Positions 39,828 through 47,781 of a stretch of DNA of 64,000 nt are shown piece after piece. Under the pieces are notes generated by a model that was given only the letters and a program-made list of their open reading frames with translations, had not been told where the DNA came from and searched no databases. The stretch comes from Opitutaceae bacterium (GTDB taxonomy: Bacteria; Verrucomicrobiota; Verrucomicrobiia; Opitutales; Opitutaceae): assembly GCA_016711225.1 (NCBI GenBank), contig JADJTK010000006.1, positions 237,546 to 301,545 on the forward strand, read 5' to 3'. The position numbers were made by a program, and so were the translations under genes. The first letter of the stretch is position 1. Every line of letters begins with the position of its first letter.

Positions 39828-41681
39828 TTAGTGTTCCCACTCGTCGATTTTTGGCGTCGGCGGTTCTTGCTCCGCAGGTCCGGGAGTCCTCCGCCCACCA
39901 TCGACGGGATGATCCGTCAAATCCTCGTTCACGCATTCGAGCGCGTGGCGGAAAAGAAAGCGCTCCTCGTATTCGATCAATGCTTTCTTAAAATCGCGGA
40001 TAGCGAGGTCAAGAGATTCGCCTGCTGCATCTGCCGGTTTCGCATCGTAATGATCGCCTCGCGCATTTCGGTGTTCAGATTCTCCCAAGTCGCAATCTTC
40101 GCCTCGAGCTTCGCAATTCGTCGATCGTGATCGGTCGATCGTTCCGTCAACGTCATCAGTCGCTCCAAGATCGCTGTGTTCTGTTTCAGGATTTGCTCCC
40201 CATTGTGATTGAGCCGAGCAAAGTGCTGCTCGAGCTCGCTGCAAAATCCCAAGGACTCTTTCCAGATTTCTCGTGAGTCGGTCGTCGTCGTTTTCATTTA
40301 CGGTTTCTCCCTTCTTGTCGCCACCATCCAGAATTCCATTTTCGCCAACCCCGCCTTCCGGAACGCGTCGTTCTCCGGAATCTGGATTTGAACCTGTATT
40401 TGTCCGTTCGCCATCTCCCTCACTTGAATTCTCTCGAGAATCCTTGTTTGGGTTCGCAACTTCTCTAGTTCCGCCGCCGTCTCGCTCGCCTTGCGATTCG
40501 CCGTCACAAGACTGCGGAGCAACGACGCGTTGTCCTCGCTGAGCTGTTCGAAAATCGTTCCCGGCCGCGGCTTGTCCCACGGCCAAAACAGGATCAACGC
40601 CGGGAATGCACTCGCCGCCGCAAAGAGCAGCGCCAACCAGACCACGAGCGAGCGAGCCCGCGTCCACCGCCGGACGATCGACAACTCCCGGACCGCATTG
40701 CGCGCCATCTCGCGCCGGGACCTCACCAACCGTCCCTCCAGCCTCGTCCGCCCCTCCTCCGTCGCGATCTCGGTCAAGCGCGCCAGCGTGTTGGCGAATT
40801 GCGTGATCAAGCGGGTCTGCGCGTCGACCAAAACGCCTTCCAAACATTTCCGCGCGGCGGGATCGGAGGCAATCCAGTCGCGGACCAATCCGGGCAAGTT
40901 CCCTCTCAACGTCCGTTCGGCCTCGGCTGCGAGTCTCCGGCTCCAATCGGTCAGCTTCGGAGAACTCCCGGCCGGGCCGGTACTTCCCGGTCCGCATTTT
41001 GAGTTTAGATTTTCCATCTTGTACTATAACTCCCAATTCATCGCTATTGGTTTCGCACCCGATATCCGCGAGATACCGCGGGATTTCGTCGGACTCGAGG
41101 ATGACCCCGGCGCGGATTGCGTCGCACACCGCGCCGTCGATCTCCCGCCATAACTCACGCGCCGATCTGGTTAGAAAGTTTGGCGACTCGTCATTGAGCC
41201 TCCTGCGCCAAGGGTCAGCCGGGTCGCTCCATCCCTCGCGCAGGTTCCAGTTCCGACGCCAATCCTGCCAGAGGTGCTTGTCGGCGTCGGACGTCGTCCC
41301 GAACGGGACGCTTCGATGGGACGCAAGATGGCTTCGGCAAATCCCCAGATGCGCATCGAATCCCCGCTCCCGAACGTGGAGAACGGCCAACACGGAGAAC
41401 TCCGTCGGCGGCAGGTCTCCAGTCCTTAGGCGATACGCGTCCCACACCACCTCTTTTGCCTTCGCCAAACCGATTTCCGCGAACGGCTCGCCCCACGAGA
41501 AACACTCGGAATGGATCGCCTGGGCAAATGGCGAAACACGCGCCACGCGGCAGAAAACCTCAGCGTCGCCAAACAGAATGATCGGTTGCTCGTGGCGGAG
41601 TTCTCCGGTCCACGAAAGGGCGCCCATGACGTATTCGGTGAACCCATCGCCGTCGGTCCGGGTGCAAATCTTGTTGATCAT
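39828..41681 (-). CDS. Relaxase-like mobilisation protein
   Basis: A 617-residue protein. The N-terminal ~200 residues have MobP-like relaxase features. There is an opening MINKICTRTDGDGFTEYVMG, a segment FSVLAVLHVRERGFDAHLGI with the first of several His, then CRSHLASHRS and WQDWRRNWNLREGWSDPADP, similar to the N-P-Y/W-R-x-x-x-N-x-R-x-G-W region after the His motif of relaxases. A clear 3H motif is not certain. The C-terminal two-thirds is hydrophilic and low in complexity because two other genes are read from the same DNA in another frame. The final ~45 residues (ALIEYEERFLFRHALECVNE) are again protein-like and support translation to the end. Its ATG overlaps the preceding RHH gene stop (ATGA). 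Confidence 0.6.
   Translation of the reverse strand: MINKICTRTDGDGFTEYVMGALSWTGELRHEQPIILFGDAEVFCRVARVSPFAQAIHSECFSWGEPFAEIGLAKAKEVVWDAYRLRTGDLPPTEFSVLAVLHVRERGFDAHLGICRSHLASHRSVPFGTTSDADKHLWQDWRRNWNLREGWSDPADPWRRRLNDESPNFLTRSARELWREIDGAVCDAIRAGVILESDEIPRYLADIGCETNSDELGVIVQDGKSKLKMRTGKYRPGREFSEADRLEPETRSRGRTDVERELARIGPRLDCLRSRRAEMFGRRFGRRADPLDHAIRQHAGALDRDRDGGGADEAGGTVGEVPARDGAQCGPGVVDRPAVDAGSLARGLVGAALCGGECIPGVDPVLAVGQAAAGNDFRTAQRGQRVVAPQSCDGESQGERDGGGTREVANPNKDSRENSSEGDGERTNTGSNPDSGERRVPEGGVGENGILDGGDKKGETVNENDDDRLTRNLERVLGILQRARAALCSAQSQWGANPETEHSDLGATDDVDGTIDRSRSTNCEARGEDCDLGESEHRNARGDHYDAKPADAAGESLDLAIRDFKKALIEYEERFLFRHALECVNEDLTDHPVDGGRRTPGPAEQEPPTPKIDEWEH
39977..40297 (-). CDS. Small coiled-coil protein nested in relaxase gene
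   Basis: A 106-residue protein read in a different frame inside the relaxase gene. It is mostly alpha-helical with heptad-like Leu/Ile spacing (LEQHFARLNHNGEQILKQNT, AKLEAKIATWENLNTEMREA). Its ATG follows immediately after the TAA of the nested membrane protein gene (TAA-ATG, no spacing), indicating coupling. By analogy with ColE1-type mob operons, where mobB and mobD are nested in mobA, it may be a relaxosome accessory factor. Confidence 0.6.
   Translation of the reverse strand: MKTTTTDSREIWKESLGFCSELEQHFARLNHNGEQILKQNTAILERLMTLTERSTDHDRRIAKLEAKIATWENLNTEMREAIITMRNRQMQQANLLTSLSAILRKH
40298..41017 (-). CDS. Membrane-anchored accessory protein nested in relaxase gene
   Basis: A 239-residue protein entirely inside the relaxase gene in another frame. 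The N-terminal ~125 residues are charged and helical. One strong membrane helix follows (LVVWLALLFAAASAFPALIL), then a predicted coiled coil (LRSLVTANRKASETAAELEK onward) and a C-terminal strand-rich tail (NGQIQVQIQIPENDAF). This layout (cytoplasmic helices, membrane anchor, coiled coil) resembles ColE1-type MobB, which tethers the relaxosome to the membrane. The protein-like character here is much stronger than that of the relaxase frame over the same bases. Confidence 0.65.
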   Translation of the reverse strand: MENLNSKCGPGSTGPAGSSPKLTDWSRRLAAEAERTLRGNLPGLVRDWIASDPAARKCLEGVLVDAQTRLITQFANTLARLTEIATEEGRTRLEGRLVRSRREMARNAVRELSIVRRWTRARSLVVWLALLFAAASAFPALILFWPWDKPRPGTIFEQLSEDNASLLRSLVTANRKASETAAELEKLRTQTRILERIQVREMANGQIQVQIQIPENDAFRKAGLAKMEFWMVATRREKP

Positions 41682-42160
41682 TTGATGCCGCCCTCCGAAC
41701 GGATTTCTCCGGCGCGACCGGCCGGGTTCGGTTCCTCATTGCCGGCATCCGGTCCTGCGGCCGGCCCCACCGCCAAGGGAGCAAGTCGATCTAGGAGATC
41801 TCCGATCCCAACGAGGTCCGTCCGGAGCTTCTGGTATGCCCCGCTCACAAACATCTCCTCAAACCGGGCGAGGAGAGTTTCTGGTACGGCCGGGTACGGC
41901 GCGGTGAGCACATCGAGCCGATTGATCAGCAGCGCCAGCGACTCGACCGCGGCGGCAACCAGCCGCGACCGAGGATTGGGCCGGTATACTGGCGGTCGGC
42001 CGGTGACGTAAGCAGTCAGAGCGGCGTCGACTGCCTCGGTCAGAGTCACACCTCTCGCGGCAGCGAGCCGCCGCAGCCGGGCCTTCTTTTGCGGATCGAT
42101 ATTGACGCCGAGCGCGACCCCATTGCGCCTCGGTTTGAACGCCCGTGTCTGGACACGCAT
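41678..42160 (-). CDS. Ribbon-helix-helix-like mobilisation accessory protein
   Basis: A 160-residue protein. The N-terminal region GVALGVNIDPQKKARLRRLA then AARGVTLTEAVDAALTAYVT reads as a ribbon-helix-helix DNA-binding unit (strand, helix, G-x-[ST]-x-x-x-[AV] turn, helix). The remainder is helical (LVAAAVESLALLINRLDVL) and ends in a Pro/Gly-rich tail. MobC/MbeC-type accessory proteins of this kind load the relaxase on oriT. The frame is open further upstream, but ATG 42160 starts the folded unit. Its stop overlaps the relaxase start by four bases. Confidence 0.65.
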   Translation of the reverse strand: MRVQTRAFKPRRNGVALGVNIDPQKKARLRRLAAARGVTLTEAVDAALTAYVTGRPPVYRPNPRSRLVAAAVESLALLINRLDVLTAPYPAVPETLLARFEEMFVSGAYQKLRTDLVGIGDLLDRLAPLAVGPAAGPDAGNEEPNPAGRAGEIRSEGGIK

Positions 42161-42167
42161 ATGCTGG

Positions 42168-42614
42168 CTATGATTCTTTGGGGCGGCCTCCTCGCCCTCG
42201 CGGCGCGCGCTCCTCTTGGGCGGCCTCCACAATTCCGGCGAATAGCGGCAACTCGCCGTCACCGCAGGCCGTTCGCTGAGTACGCGCCACTTGCGCCCGC
42301 GGCTGCCGCGTCGCCCGCCCACCGAGGAACCGTCCCACCGCCGCCCGCAAGTACTGGCGCAGTTCACCGAGCGTCTCCGCATCGAGAGCTGAAGATTTTC
42401 GCGCTGCGGTTCGCTGCACGCTAAGTAGCGGAAAGCCAACGCTTTCCTCGAGATCCCGCAGGATCGCTGCCTCAACGTCGTACCGGAGCCACACTCGCAG
42501 CGCTCGATAGCCGGCGTCACGAGCCGATCTATACGCAGTCCTCTGGCGCTCACGGTCGCCGATCAATGATTTCGATGAAGATAACTCTCGTGTTCTTTTT
42601 GTGATTTTGTTCAT
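42168..42614 (-). CDS. Small putative DNA-binding protein
   Basis: A 148-residue basic protein beginning MNKITKRTRELSSSKSLIGD. The stretch RERQRTAYRSARDAGYRALR then VWLRYDVEAAILRDLEESVG resembles the strand-helix start of antitoxin-like ribbon-helix-helix proteins (Y-R-x-R-x-x-A-G-x-R-x-[VL]-x-[VL]-W). It ends seven bases before the next mob gene start and is the first gene of the mobilisation operon, directly downstream of the palindrome-rich region. Possibly the operon repressor or an oriT-binding factor. Confidence 0.45.
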   Translation of the reverse strand: MNKITKRTRELSSSKSLIGDRERQRTAYRSARDAGYRALRVWLRYDVEAAILRDLEESVGFPLLSVQRTAARKSSALDAETLGELRQYLRAAVGRFLGGRATRQPRAQVARTQRTACGDGELPLFAGIVEAAQEERAPRGRGGRPKES

Positions 42615-43070
42615 GCGCCGGGATTGTATCGCGCCTTTTCTCCAAACCGGTGATTTCGGAGAAATCCGTGCGCCGATCGCGAATAACTCCGCCAGGAGTT
42701 CTCCGCCGGATTTCTCCCGCCCGTTGATCAGCGATAGCCCGCGAAGTACTGGCCCGATACCAGAACACCGGCTGTCTCAGCACATGCCCCCTGCCAGCCG
42801 GAGTTCTCCGCGAGGGCGCAAAACCAAAACGCAAAGCGCCAGCTCCGCTGCGGTAGCGGAGTTCTCCGGTTGCGACCGAGGCGTTGTCGGAACCAGCAAA
42901 ACACAGATGGCGACAGCGCGTCATGCCTCGGCACTCATGCGGCGGGTGGTCAGGCATTCCTTCCCCAAGGATGCAACGGCATGCCATCGACATGTTCCGC
43001 CCGGCAGATCCCCTCCGCCTGCCGAGGCACCCGCTCCGGCGCGAGCAGGCGGAGAACTCCGCCGCTATTC
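42615..43070. promoter_or_regulatory. Palindrome-rich intergenic region, candidate oriT/operator
   Basis: This 456-base gap between the ATPase gene and the mob operon has no convincing gene. It holds four copies of the 10-bp palindrome GGAG(TT/AA)CTCC at 42695-42704, 42800-42809, 42858-42867 and 43051-43060, plus a relaxed version (CGGAGAAATCCG) near 42655. Three further copies lie in the mob genes at 40959, 41394 and 41597. The position upstream of a relaxase operon is where an oriT and its repressor sites normally lie. Confidence 0.55.
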
Positions 43071-44270
43071 TCAATCGACCGACAACCGGTTCACCCCCTC
43101 CGGCCCCGACCGGACCACGTAGCCAAGCTCCCGCGCATCAGCACCCATGCGCACCAACTCCAAATCGGTTCGTAGTGCCTCGAGCCAGCGCATGCCCAGC
43201 CCGCTTTCCGCACCGGCCTGATAGTCGACCTCCACACCGAGCGCCCCCGCCAACTCCTCAAGTCCATCGGCTGCGGCGGTGTCGCGCAATTGTGTTTCGG
43301 ACAGAGGCGGGAGCACCAGCAACCGCGCATCGAAACGCCGGCGCAACTCCTCGGCGATGACGCCGGCCGCCTCGATCTGAGCCGCGACATCGGCATCGTC
43401 TTCGCGGCCAAAGCCAACCGCCCGGCCCGCCGCCCCCCATAGCTCATGGAAAGTCGCACACCCGACAATCATGACGCGCTCGCGCAAGATCCGCCCCGGC
43501 TCCTCACGCGAGCGTTCGGGGTCCTCCTTGAGCCGCAGTCCGTCGAGTGCGCGACGGTCGAGCACCGAGAAGAGCTCGTCGCGCATTGCGACACTCCAGT
43601 CCGAGGACAGGCCCCGCCCCACCTTGTCCAACTCATCAACACAAAGGACGGTGAAACGATTTCGGGAGATCACGTCGGCGAGCGCCACAAGGGTGGGCAT
43701 GCCGCTCTTGGCGCCGCGGACCACCCAATTGCCATAGGTTAGCCGCATGAAAGCCGCGCCCCGCTCCCGAGCAAAGGCCTCCACCAAAAAGCTTTTGCCG
43801 GAGCCTGACGGGGCGACCAAAAGCGGATTGGTCCGTGGCCGGATCGCCCATGACCGGGCTTGGGACGACTCGTACAGGTCGGCCAGAAGATGGAGACGTT
43901 CGAGCACACGCTTCTGCGGTTCGGTATAGGTTACAGCGGACGGGAACCGGCCCTCCAATTCGCGGCGATACCGGCAGGCCCAATCCTGCACCTTCTTGCG
44001 GCGGCTCGACGCCTCGAACCAGTTGAGGAATTCGCCAATCAGGCGGTGGTCGCGCCAACCCGGGAGGGCCTCGGCGGCTAGGTCGCCGACGATGACATCG
44101 GCGTGCGCGCAGTCGGCGAAACGCTCGGAGTAGAGGCGCAGGGCCTTGGGGGAGCGCGCGGCGGCCAGCAGGACTTTGCGTTCGATTTCCGCGCGAAGCA
44201 GAGGTTTGAGGAGGTCGTCGGCCAGGGCGGTGGCGACGATGCAGGCGAGGGTGTCGTTTTCCATGCACAA
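43071..44270 (-). CDS. AAA-type ATPase (ClpX-like P-loop)
   Basis: A 399-residue soluble protein. An N-terminal helical domain of about 110 residues precedes an AAA module with Walker A APSGSGKS (153-160) and Walker B VLCVDELDK (about 210). A later ERVMIVGCATFHELWGAA segment corresponds to the sensor-1 region, followed by RRRFDARLLVLPPLSETQL, the typical transition to the ClpX/HslU small domain. The substrate is unknown. In this element it may remodel DNA-bound recombinase or relaxase complexes. It lies 167 bases downstream of the recombinase on the same strand. Starts at 44270 and 44264 are both possible. Confidence 0.75.
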   Translation of the reverse strand: MCMENDTLACIVATALADDLLKPLLRAEIERKVLLAAARSPKALRLYSERFADCAHADVIVGDLAAEALPGWRDHRLIGEFLNWFEASSRRKKVQDWACRYRRELEGRFPSAVTYTEPQKRVLERLHLLADLYESSQARSWAIRPRTNPLLVAPSGSGKSFLVEAFARERGAAFMRLTYGNWVVRGAKSGMPTLVALADVISRNRFTVLCVDELDKVGRGLSSDWSVAMRDELFSVLDRRALDGLRLKEDPERSREEPGRILRERVMIVGCATFHELWGAAGRAVGFGREDDADVAAQIEAAGVIAEELRRRFDARLLVLPPLSETQLRDTAAADGLEELAGALGVEVDYQAGAESGLGMRWLEALRTDLELVRMGADARELGYVVRSGPEGVNRLSVD

Positions 44271-44284
44271 TAGATAACAACACC

Positions 44285-44375
44285 AGTGAAAACGCCCTCT
44301 TTGAACAGCCGGCGGGTAGGCCGCTCGAGTGAACCGTTACGGGCCTTCCTTTCCTCCCAGTGAACCGTTTTCACT
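44285..44375. repeat. Three AGTGAA-type repeats between recombinase and ATPase genes
   Basis: AGTGAAAAC at 44285, AGTGAACCGTT at 44328 and AGTGAACCGTTTTCACT at 44359 (the last also an inverted repeat, AGTGAA-CCGTT-TTCACT). GTGAACCG and CGGTTCAC also occur at the other end of the element, at 37811-37818 and 37785-37792. Confidence 0.6.
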
Positions 44376-44437
44376 ACGCGCAACCCGCTTCCACGTTGGA
44401 GGTCCCCGCCCCCATCCGGCTCCTGGCCCCGCCGCTT

Positions 44438-45049
44438 TCACAACGCCAGGATCGCCGCCGACGCGGCCTCCTCGCTCGTGGCCAGATAGCGCTGGGTGGT
44501 GGCGATGTTGCGGTGCCCCAACGCCGCCCGCGTCAACTCCAGATCGTGACCGCTTCGATCGTACACGCGCCGGGCGAAGGTCTTGCGCAGCGAGTGCGTG
44601 CCCCACACCCCATCGCCACCGATGCCCGCCCGAGCAAACACCGCTTCGATGATGCGATTGGCCTGCAACCGCCCCAGCCCCGCCCCACTCTGTCGGCTCA
44701 AGAAGAGAGGGACCGCAGGCCCTAGGGTTCCCTGATAGTGCCGGTCGGCCAGATACTCCTGCAACGCCTCGACCACCACCGGGTGCAACGGCACCGTCCG
44801 GGAGCTGACGCAGCGCCGGCCGACCCCCGATCCTCCCTTCATGCGCGACCGCGCCACCTGCAATTGTGTACGCACCTGCGTCCCGTTCCAGACCTGGGCG
44901 ATCTCGATCGAGAGCAACTCGTGCACGCGAAAACCGGTGTGCAGTCCCATCAGGACAAGCAGGCGATCGCGGCGGGGAAAATGAACAAGGACCGCGCGGA
45001 CAGCGGCTTCCTGCTGCGGAGAAAGTGTGGTTCGACCTGGCATGCCCAA
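44438..45049 (-). CDS. Minimal tyrosine recombinase (integrase)
   Basis: A 203-residue catalytic-domain-only recombinase. The conserved residues are Arg41 (TGFRVHELL), His152-x-x-Arg155 (THSLRKTFA), His179 (ALGHRNI) and the nucleophile Tyr188 (TQRYLATS). The N-terminal core-binding/arm-binding domain of typical integrases is missing, so DNA recognition may depend on other proteins. It would integrate and excise the element, presumably at the tRNA-Pro half site 6.7 kb away. It is preceded by a small hypothetical gene on the same strand (72-base gap). Confidence 0.9.
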   Translation of the reverse strand: MGMPGRTTLSPQQEAAVRAVLVHFPRRDRLLVLMGLHTGFRVHELLSIEIAQVWNGTQVRTQLQVARSRMKGGSGVGRRCVSSRTVPLHPVVVEALQEYLADRHYQGTLGPAVPLFLSRQSGAGLGRLQANRIIEAVFARAGIGGDGVWGTHSLRKTFARRVYDRSGHDLELTRAALGHRNIATTQRYLATSEEAASAAILAL

Positions 45050-45121
45050 AGATTGCAGACCGGCTCGGGCACCCGGGCGCTCGACACTTCTGCCGGCGCC
45101 AAGGCTTCGAAAACAAGACCC

Positions 45122-45682
45122 TCACTGGTCGCCCCACTCCTCCTCTTCAGGCGGCCTGCGTTCGGGCGCTGGCTTCGACCCCAGCAGAGTTGTGGCAAGT
45201 GCCAGCGGGAGCAGGTGGGCCCGCGAATTGCGGCGCTCGTGCACCACCATCGCCGGCGGGAACCGCCAACATTGCACGGGCGCTGCCCCTATGGAAGGGA
45301 CAATCGGGAGCCGGGCCGTTTCGGAAATTCCCATGACCACCTTCACCCGGGCCACCAGATCAGCGAACAAACCGTCCGGCTCGACCGCCATGTGGGCCTT
45401 CCCATCCCAAATGAGCGGAACCGGGGTCGCCGCCTTGGGTGCGGTTGCGAAGTAATAGCCCATTCGATGAGGCAAAACATAAGCGGCCCTGCGTCGATTG
45501 AAGTCCTCCAAACCCATTCGGCTGAAGGCCAGCTTGCGCTGCCGACAGCGTTTGGCGTAACGCTCCTCGGTATACGGCTCGCGCATCCAATCCGCGAAGC
45601 CTAGCTCGACCGCGAAGTCCTCCCGTAGGAAGAACCCAGCGTAAGGTAGCTCGCCGGGGAATAGTGTCGTTTCGTCGTCCAT
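45122..45682 (-). CDS. Hypothetical protein upstream of recombinase
   Basis: A 186-residue protein that I do not recognise. It has an acidic N terminus (MDDETTLFPGELPYAGFFLR), a basic helical middle (YTEERYAKRCRQRKLAFSRM), a strand-rich centre (YVLPHRMGYYFATAP) and an acidic Pro/Glu C-terminal tail. No membrane segment or catalytic motif is seen. It precedes the recombinase gene and is probably part of the mobile element. Confidence 0.5.
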   Translation of the reverse strand: MDDETTLFPGELPYAGFFLREDFAVELGFADWMREPYTEERYAKRCRQRKLAFSRMGLEDFNRRRAAYVLPHRMGYYFATAPKAATPVPLIWDGKAHMAVEPDGLFADLVARVKVVMGISETARLPIVPSIGAAPVQCWRFPPAMVVHERRNSRAHLLPLALATTLLGSKPAPERRPPEEEEWGDQ

Positions 45683-46064
45683 TGTTTAAGAAGATTGATA
45701 GTCAAAGGAGAGTTAACGCGGCGCACCCCGAGCGAAGCCAGAGGCCTCACACCGGACGCGGCGATCAATCCGTCAAAACCGGTACGTATTCCCCCAGAGC
45801 GCTGTCGCGGGCTTGTTCTGTCGCCTCGGCCCTCGCCAGTGTTTGGTGGCGCGACCATGTCGCCAGCCCTGCAGAGAATTGACGAGGTCATCCGCGCCGC
45901 GCCGGCGAAAGTTTTGCCGAATTCTCGCCCTTTGGACGATTCAGGGGAAATACGCGCTACCCTTAGAAACATGGGCCACGTCTTCGCGATACTGCCCACC
46001 CCAGAATAATAGCGCGAAATCCTCCGCATCGATCGCTGCCGACACCACCACGCCAAACGCAGCC
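45683..46064. other. Intergenic stretch at the right side of the element
   Basis: No supported gene in 382 bases. I looked here for a copy of the tRNA-Pro anticodon-loop sequence (TACGTTCGGGAC) or a tRNA 3' half that would mark the right attachment site and found neither. Confidence 0.4.
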
Positions 46065-46664
46065 ATGAGCACACCTCACCGACCGCCAAAGCAATTCCTC
46101 TCAAAGACCGCCCTCAAAGCCCGGAAGTGGACCGATGCGATGATCCGTGACCTTCTGGGGAATCCGGACTCGGTTGGTTCGATATGGGTTCCTGGAGCAG
46201 GCACCCAAAAGATATTCCAGTACGCCCTCGCTCGAGTAGAAACGGCCGAGGCTAGCAGCGCATTCGCCAATTTGCTGAAGCGAAGCCAGAAACGCAAAGC
46301 CGCGGCCCAGTGCGCCGTGACCACCAAGGAATATAGACTAAGGGAATGGGTCGAGTCGCTTCGAATCGCAGTGCCAAAACTTGACCAACACACTCTCGCT
46401 GCACAGGCGCTGTACGGCACGCAATGCCTCGACAGCAACAACATCACGGAATACCAAGCACGCAGGCTAGTCAACTATATGCGACACGAGATGACCGATT
46501 ACGATGAGCTGCTCGACGCAACTTTCGGAATGACCGGAACCGCAATAGCCAAGCTTGAGATACGTTGGAAAGTGCTCCAGGCAATTGCCGGTGCCTACCC
46601 CGAGTTAGCCAGTGAGTGCGAACGCCAGATGAGGCCGGCACCAAGGAGGTTTTCGCCCTATTGA
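46065..46664 (+). CDS. Hypothetical protein with KA-RKWTDAMIRDLLG motif
   Basis: A 199-residue protein beginning MSTPHRPPKQFLSKTALKAR. The segment KWTDAMIRDLLGNPDSVG followed by IFQYALARVETAEASSAF recurs at the start of many otherwise unrelated hypothetical proteins, where it looks like a small DNA- or nucleotide-binding module. The C-terminal half is helical. The open frame extends upstream, but the ATG at 46065 begins the recognisable module. No function can be assigned. Confidence 0.55.
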   Translation: MSTPHRPPKQFLSKTALKARKWTDAMIRDLLGNPDSVGSIWVPGAGTQKIFQYALARVETAEASSAFANLLKRSQKRKAAAQCAVTTKEYRLREWVESLRIAVPKLDQHTLAAQALYGTQCLDSNNITEYQARRLVNYMRHEMTDYDELLDATFGMTGTAIAKLEIRWKVLQAIAGAYPELASECERQMRPAPRRFSPY

Positions 46665-46772
46665 TCAGAGAGACTCGGCCCGCCTCGCACGCACCGAACT
46701 GCTCGAAACGGTGCGTGGGCGAAAGGAAAGGGTCCCCTTCTAGCCGAGCGTTAGCTGCGAAGAACTGGACCA

Positions 46773-47189
46773 CTACAGCAACAGCCGGGTAACCTCGTCA
46801 CGAAGAGCCTTGGGCATCACTGGCTTCCTCACATATCCAACCGGCCCCGTGGCTTCAGTGCGTTCCTTCCGAATGCCATCACTCTTGGTCTCCGCGGTGA
46901 CGACAAGGACCGGGACATGGGCCGAGACCGGATCCTCGCGCAATCTTTGAATAAACTCGGCGCCGCCCATCTTGGGCATCACCAAATCGACCATGACGAA
47001 ATCCACTGAGCTGGTTTTCAATATCGCAACCGCCTCAAGTCCATTCTGCGCCGCAAGGCACGTAAATCCAGCCGCCTGCAGGACGGTTTCGTGATACCGA
47101 CGGACACTTGGAACATCGTCCACAATCAAGGCCGTTTTGGTCTTGGGTATTGAACCGATGGGATCGCTGGAGGATAGGGGCAACAACAT
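46773..47189 (-). CDS. Stand-alone response-regulator receiver (CheY-like)
   Basis: A 138-residue receiver domain: acidic pocket ALIVDDVPSV, phosphoacceptor Asp in FVMVDLVMPKMGG, Thr in VLVVTAET and the conserved Lys in GYVRKPV. No output domain. It probably relays phosphate from one of the nearby kinases. It is transcribed leftward, away from the kinase cluster at 47.8 kb. Confidence 0.92.
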   Translation of the reverse strand: MLLPLSSSDPIGSIPKTKTALIVDDVPSVRRYHETVLQAAGFTCLAAQNGLEAVAILKTSSVDFVMVDLVMPKMGGAEFIQRLREDPVSAHVPVLVVTAETKSDGIRKERTEATGPVGYVRKPVMPKALRDEVTRLLL

Positions 47190-47277
47190 GAGATAGGACG
47201 TGGAAACGACCGCGACACAAATGAGGCCACAGCGCAGCCGTTTCTACGAATAAGCGGCAGTTTCCTTGAGCGCTAAA

Positions 47278-47545
47278 GTGAGAATCCACGCGATTTCTCG
47301 CCACCGTCCTCCTCGCCTGCGGCGCCCTGATTCCGACTGCACGTTCCCTCATTTTCCAAGGATCCGCTCAAGATTTAGGCAAAGCGGCCGTACCCCCACA
47401 ACCGAGCACTTCAACTTATTCATTCCACCGAATCGTCGGTGGCGACGGACGCAATGTCGACGCAGCCACGGATGATCAAATAGCCCTGCCGCCCGCTAAC
47501 ACCATGCCGCACACTCCGGGCGAACCAGTGCATCACGGAATCTAG
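47278..47545 (+). pseudogene. Possible broken small secreted lipoprotein gene
   Basis: After GTG 47278 the start MRIHA is out of frame by one base with a stretch reading FLATVLLACGALIPTARSLI then FQGSAQDLGKAAVPPQPSTS, which looks like a lipoprotein signal (LLAC) and mature region ending at the stop 47543-47545. Removing one base near 47293 would join the two. No known family. The remaining sequence up to 47781 holds nothing I can support. Confidence 0.3.
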
Positions 47546-47781
47546 ATCGGCCCGTTCCCCAAAGCTCGCCGGCGCTCGAGGGAAAGCAACAACTACGCTC
47601 ACCTGACGTTCGCCCTCGTTCCTCATCGAGACCCCGCAGCGAACCGGCCATTCAGCTTCCCACATTCCGGCCGATAAGGTGGAGAAGCGCCCCGCCCCCA
47701 TGGCCGACTCTCAATCCTTCCCGGAACACCCACCGGATCGCAGCCCTGTCGGAGCGCCGGCCCCCCCCGCGGCTGGACCCG

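Noticed and set aside
42550..43074. 174-codon minus-strand frame across the palindrome region
   Set aside because: Cys/Arg-rich random-looking sequence that overlaps the start of a better-supported gene; the repeated palindromes explain the region better.
45683..46064. Right attachment site containing the tRNA-Pro anticodon-loop sequence
   Set aside because: No copy of TTCGGGAC or of a tRNA T-arm was found by reading this interval, so the right boundary remains undefined.
46665..46760. Integron attC-like hairpin ending GAGCGTTAGCTGC
   Set aside because: An inverted repeat (CTCGGC...GCCGAG) and a GTTAGC-like core are present, but the matching 5' core (RYYYAAC) is missing and there is no integrase or cassette array nearby.
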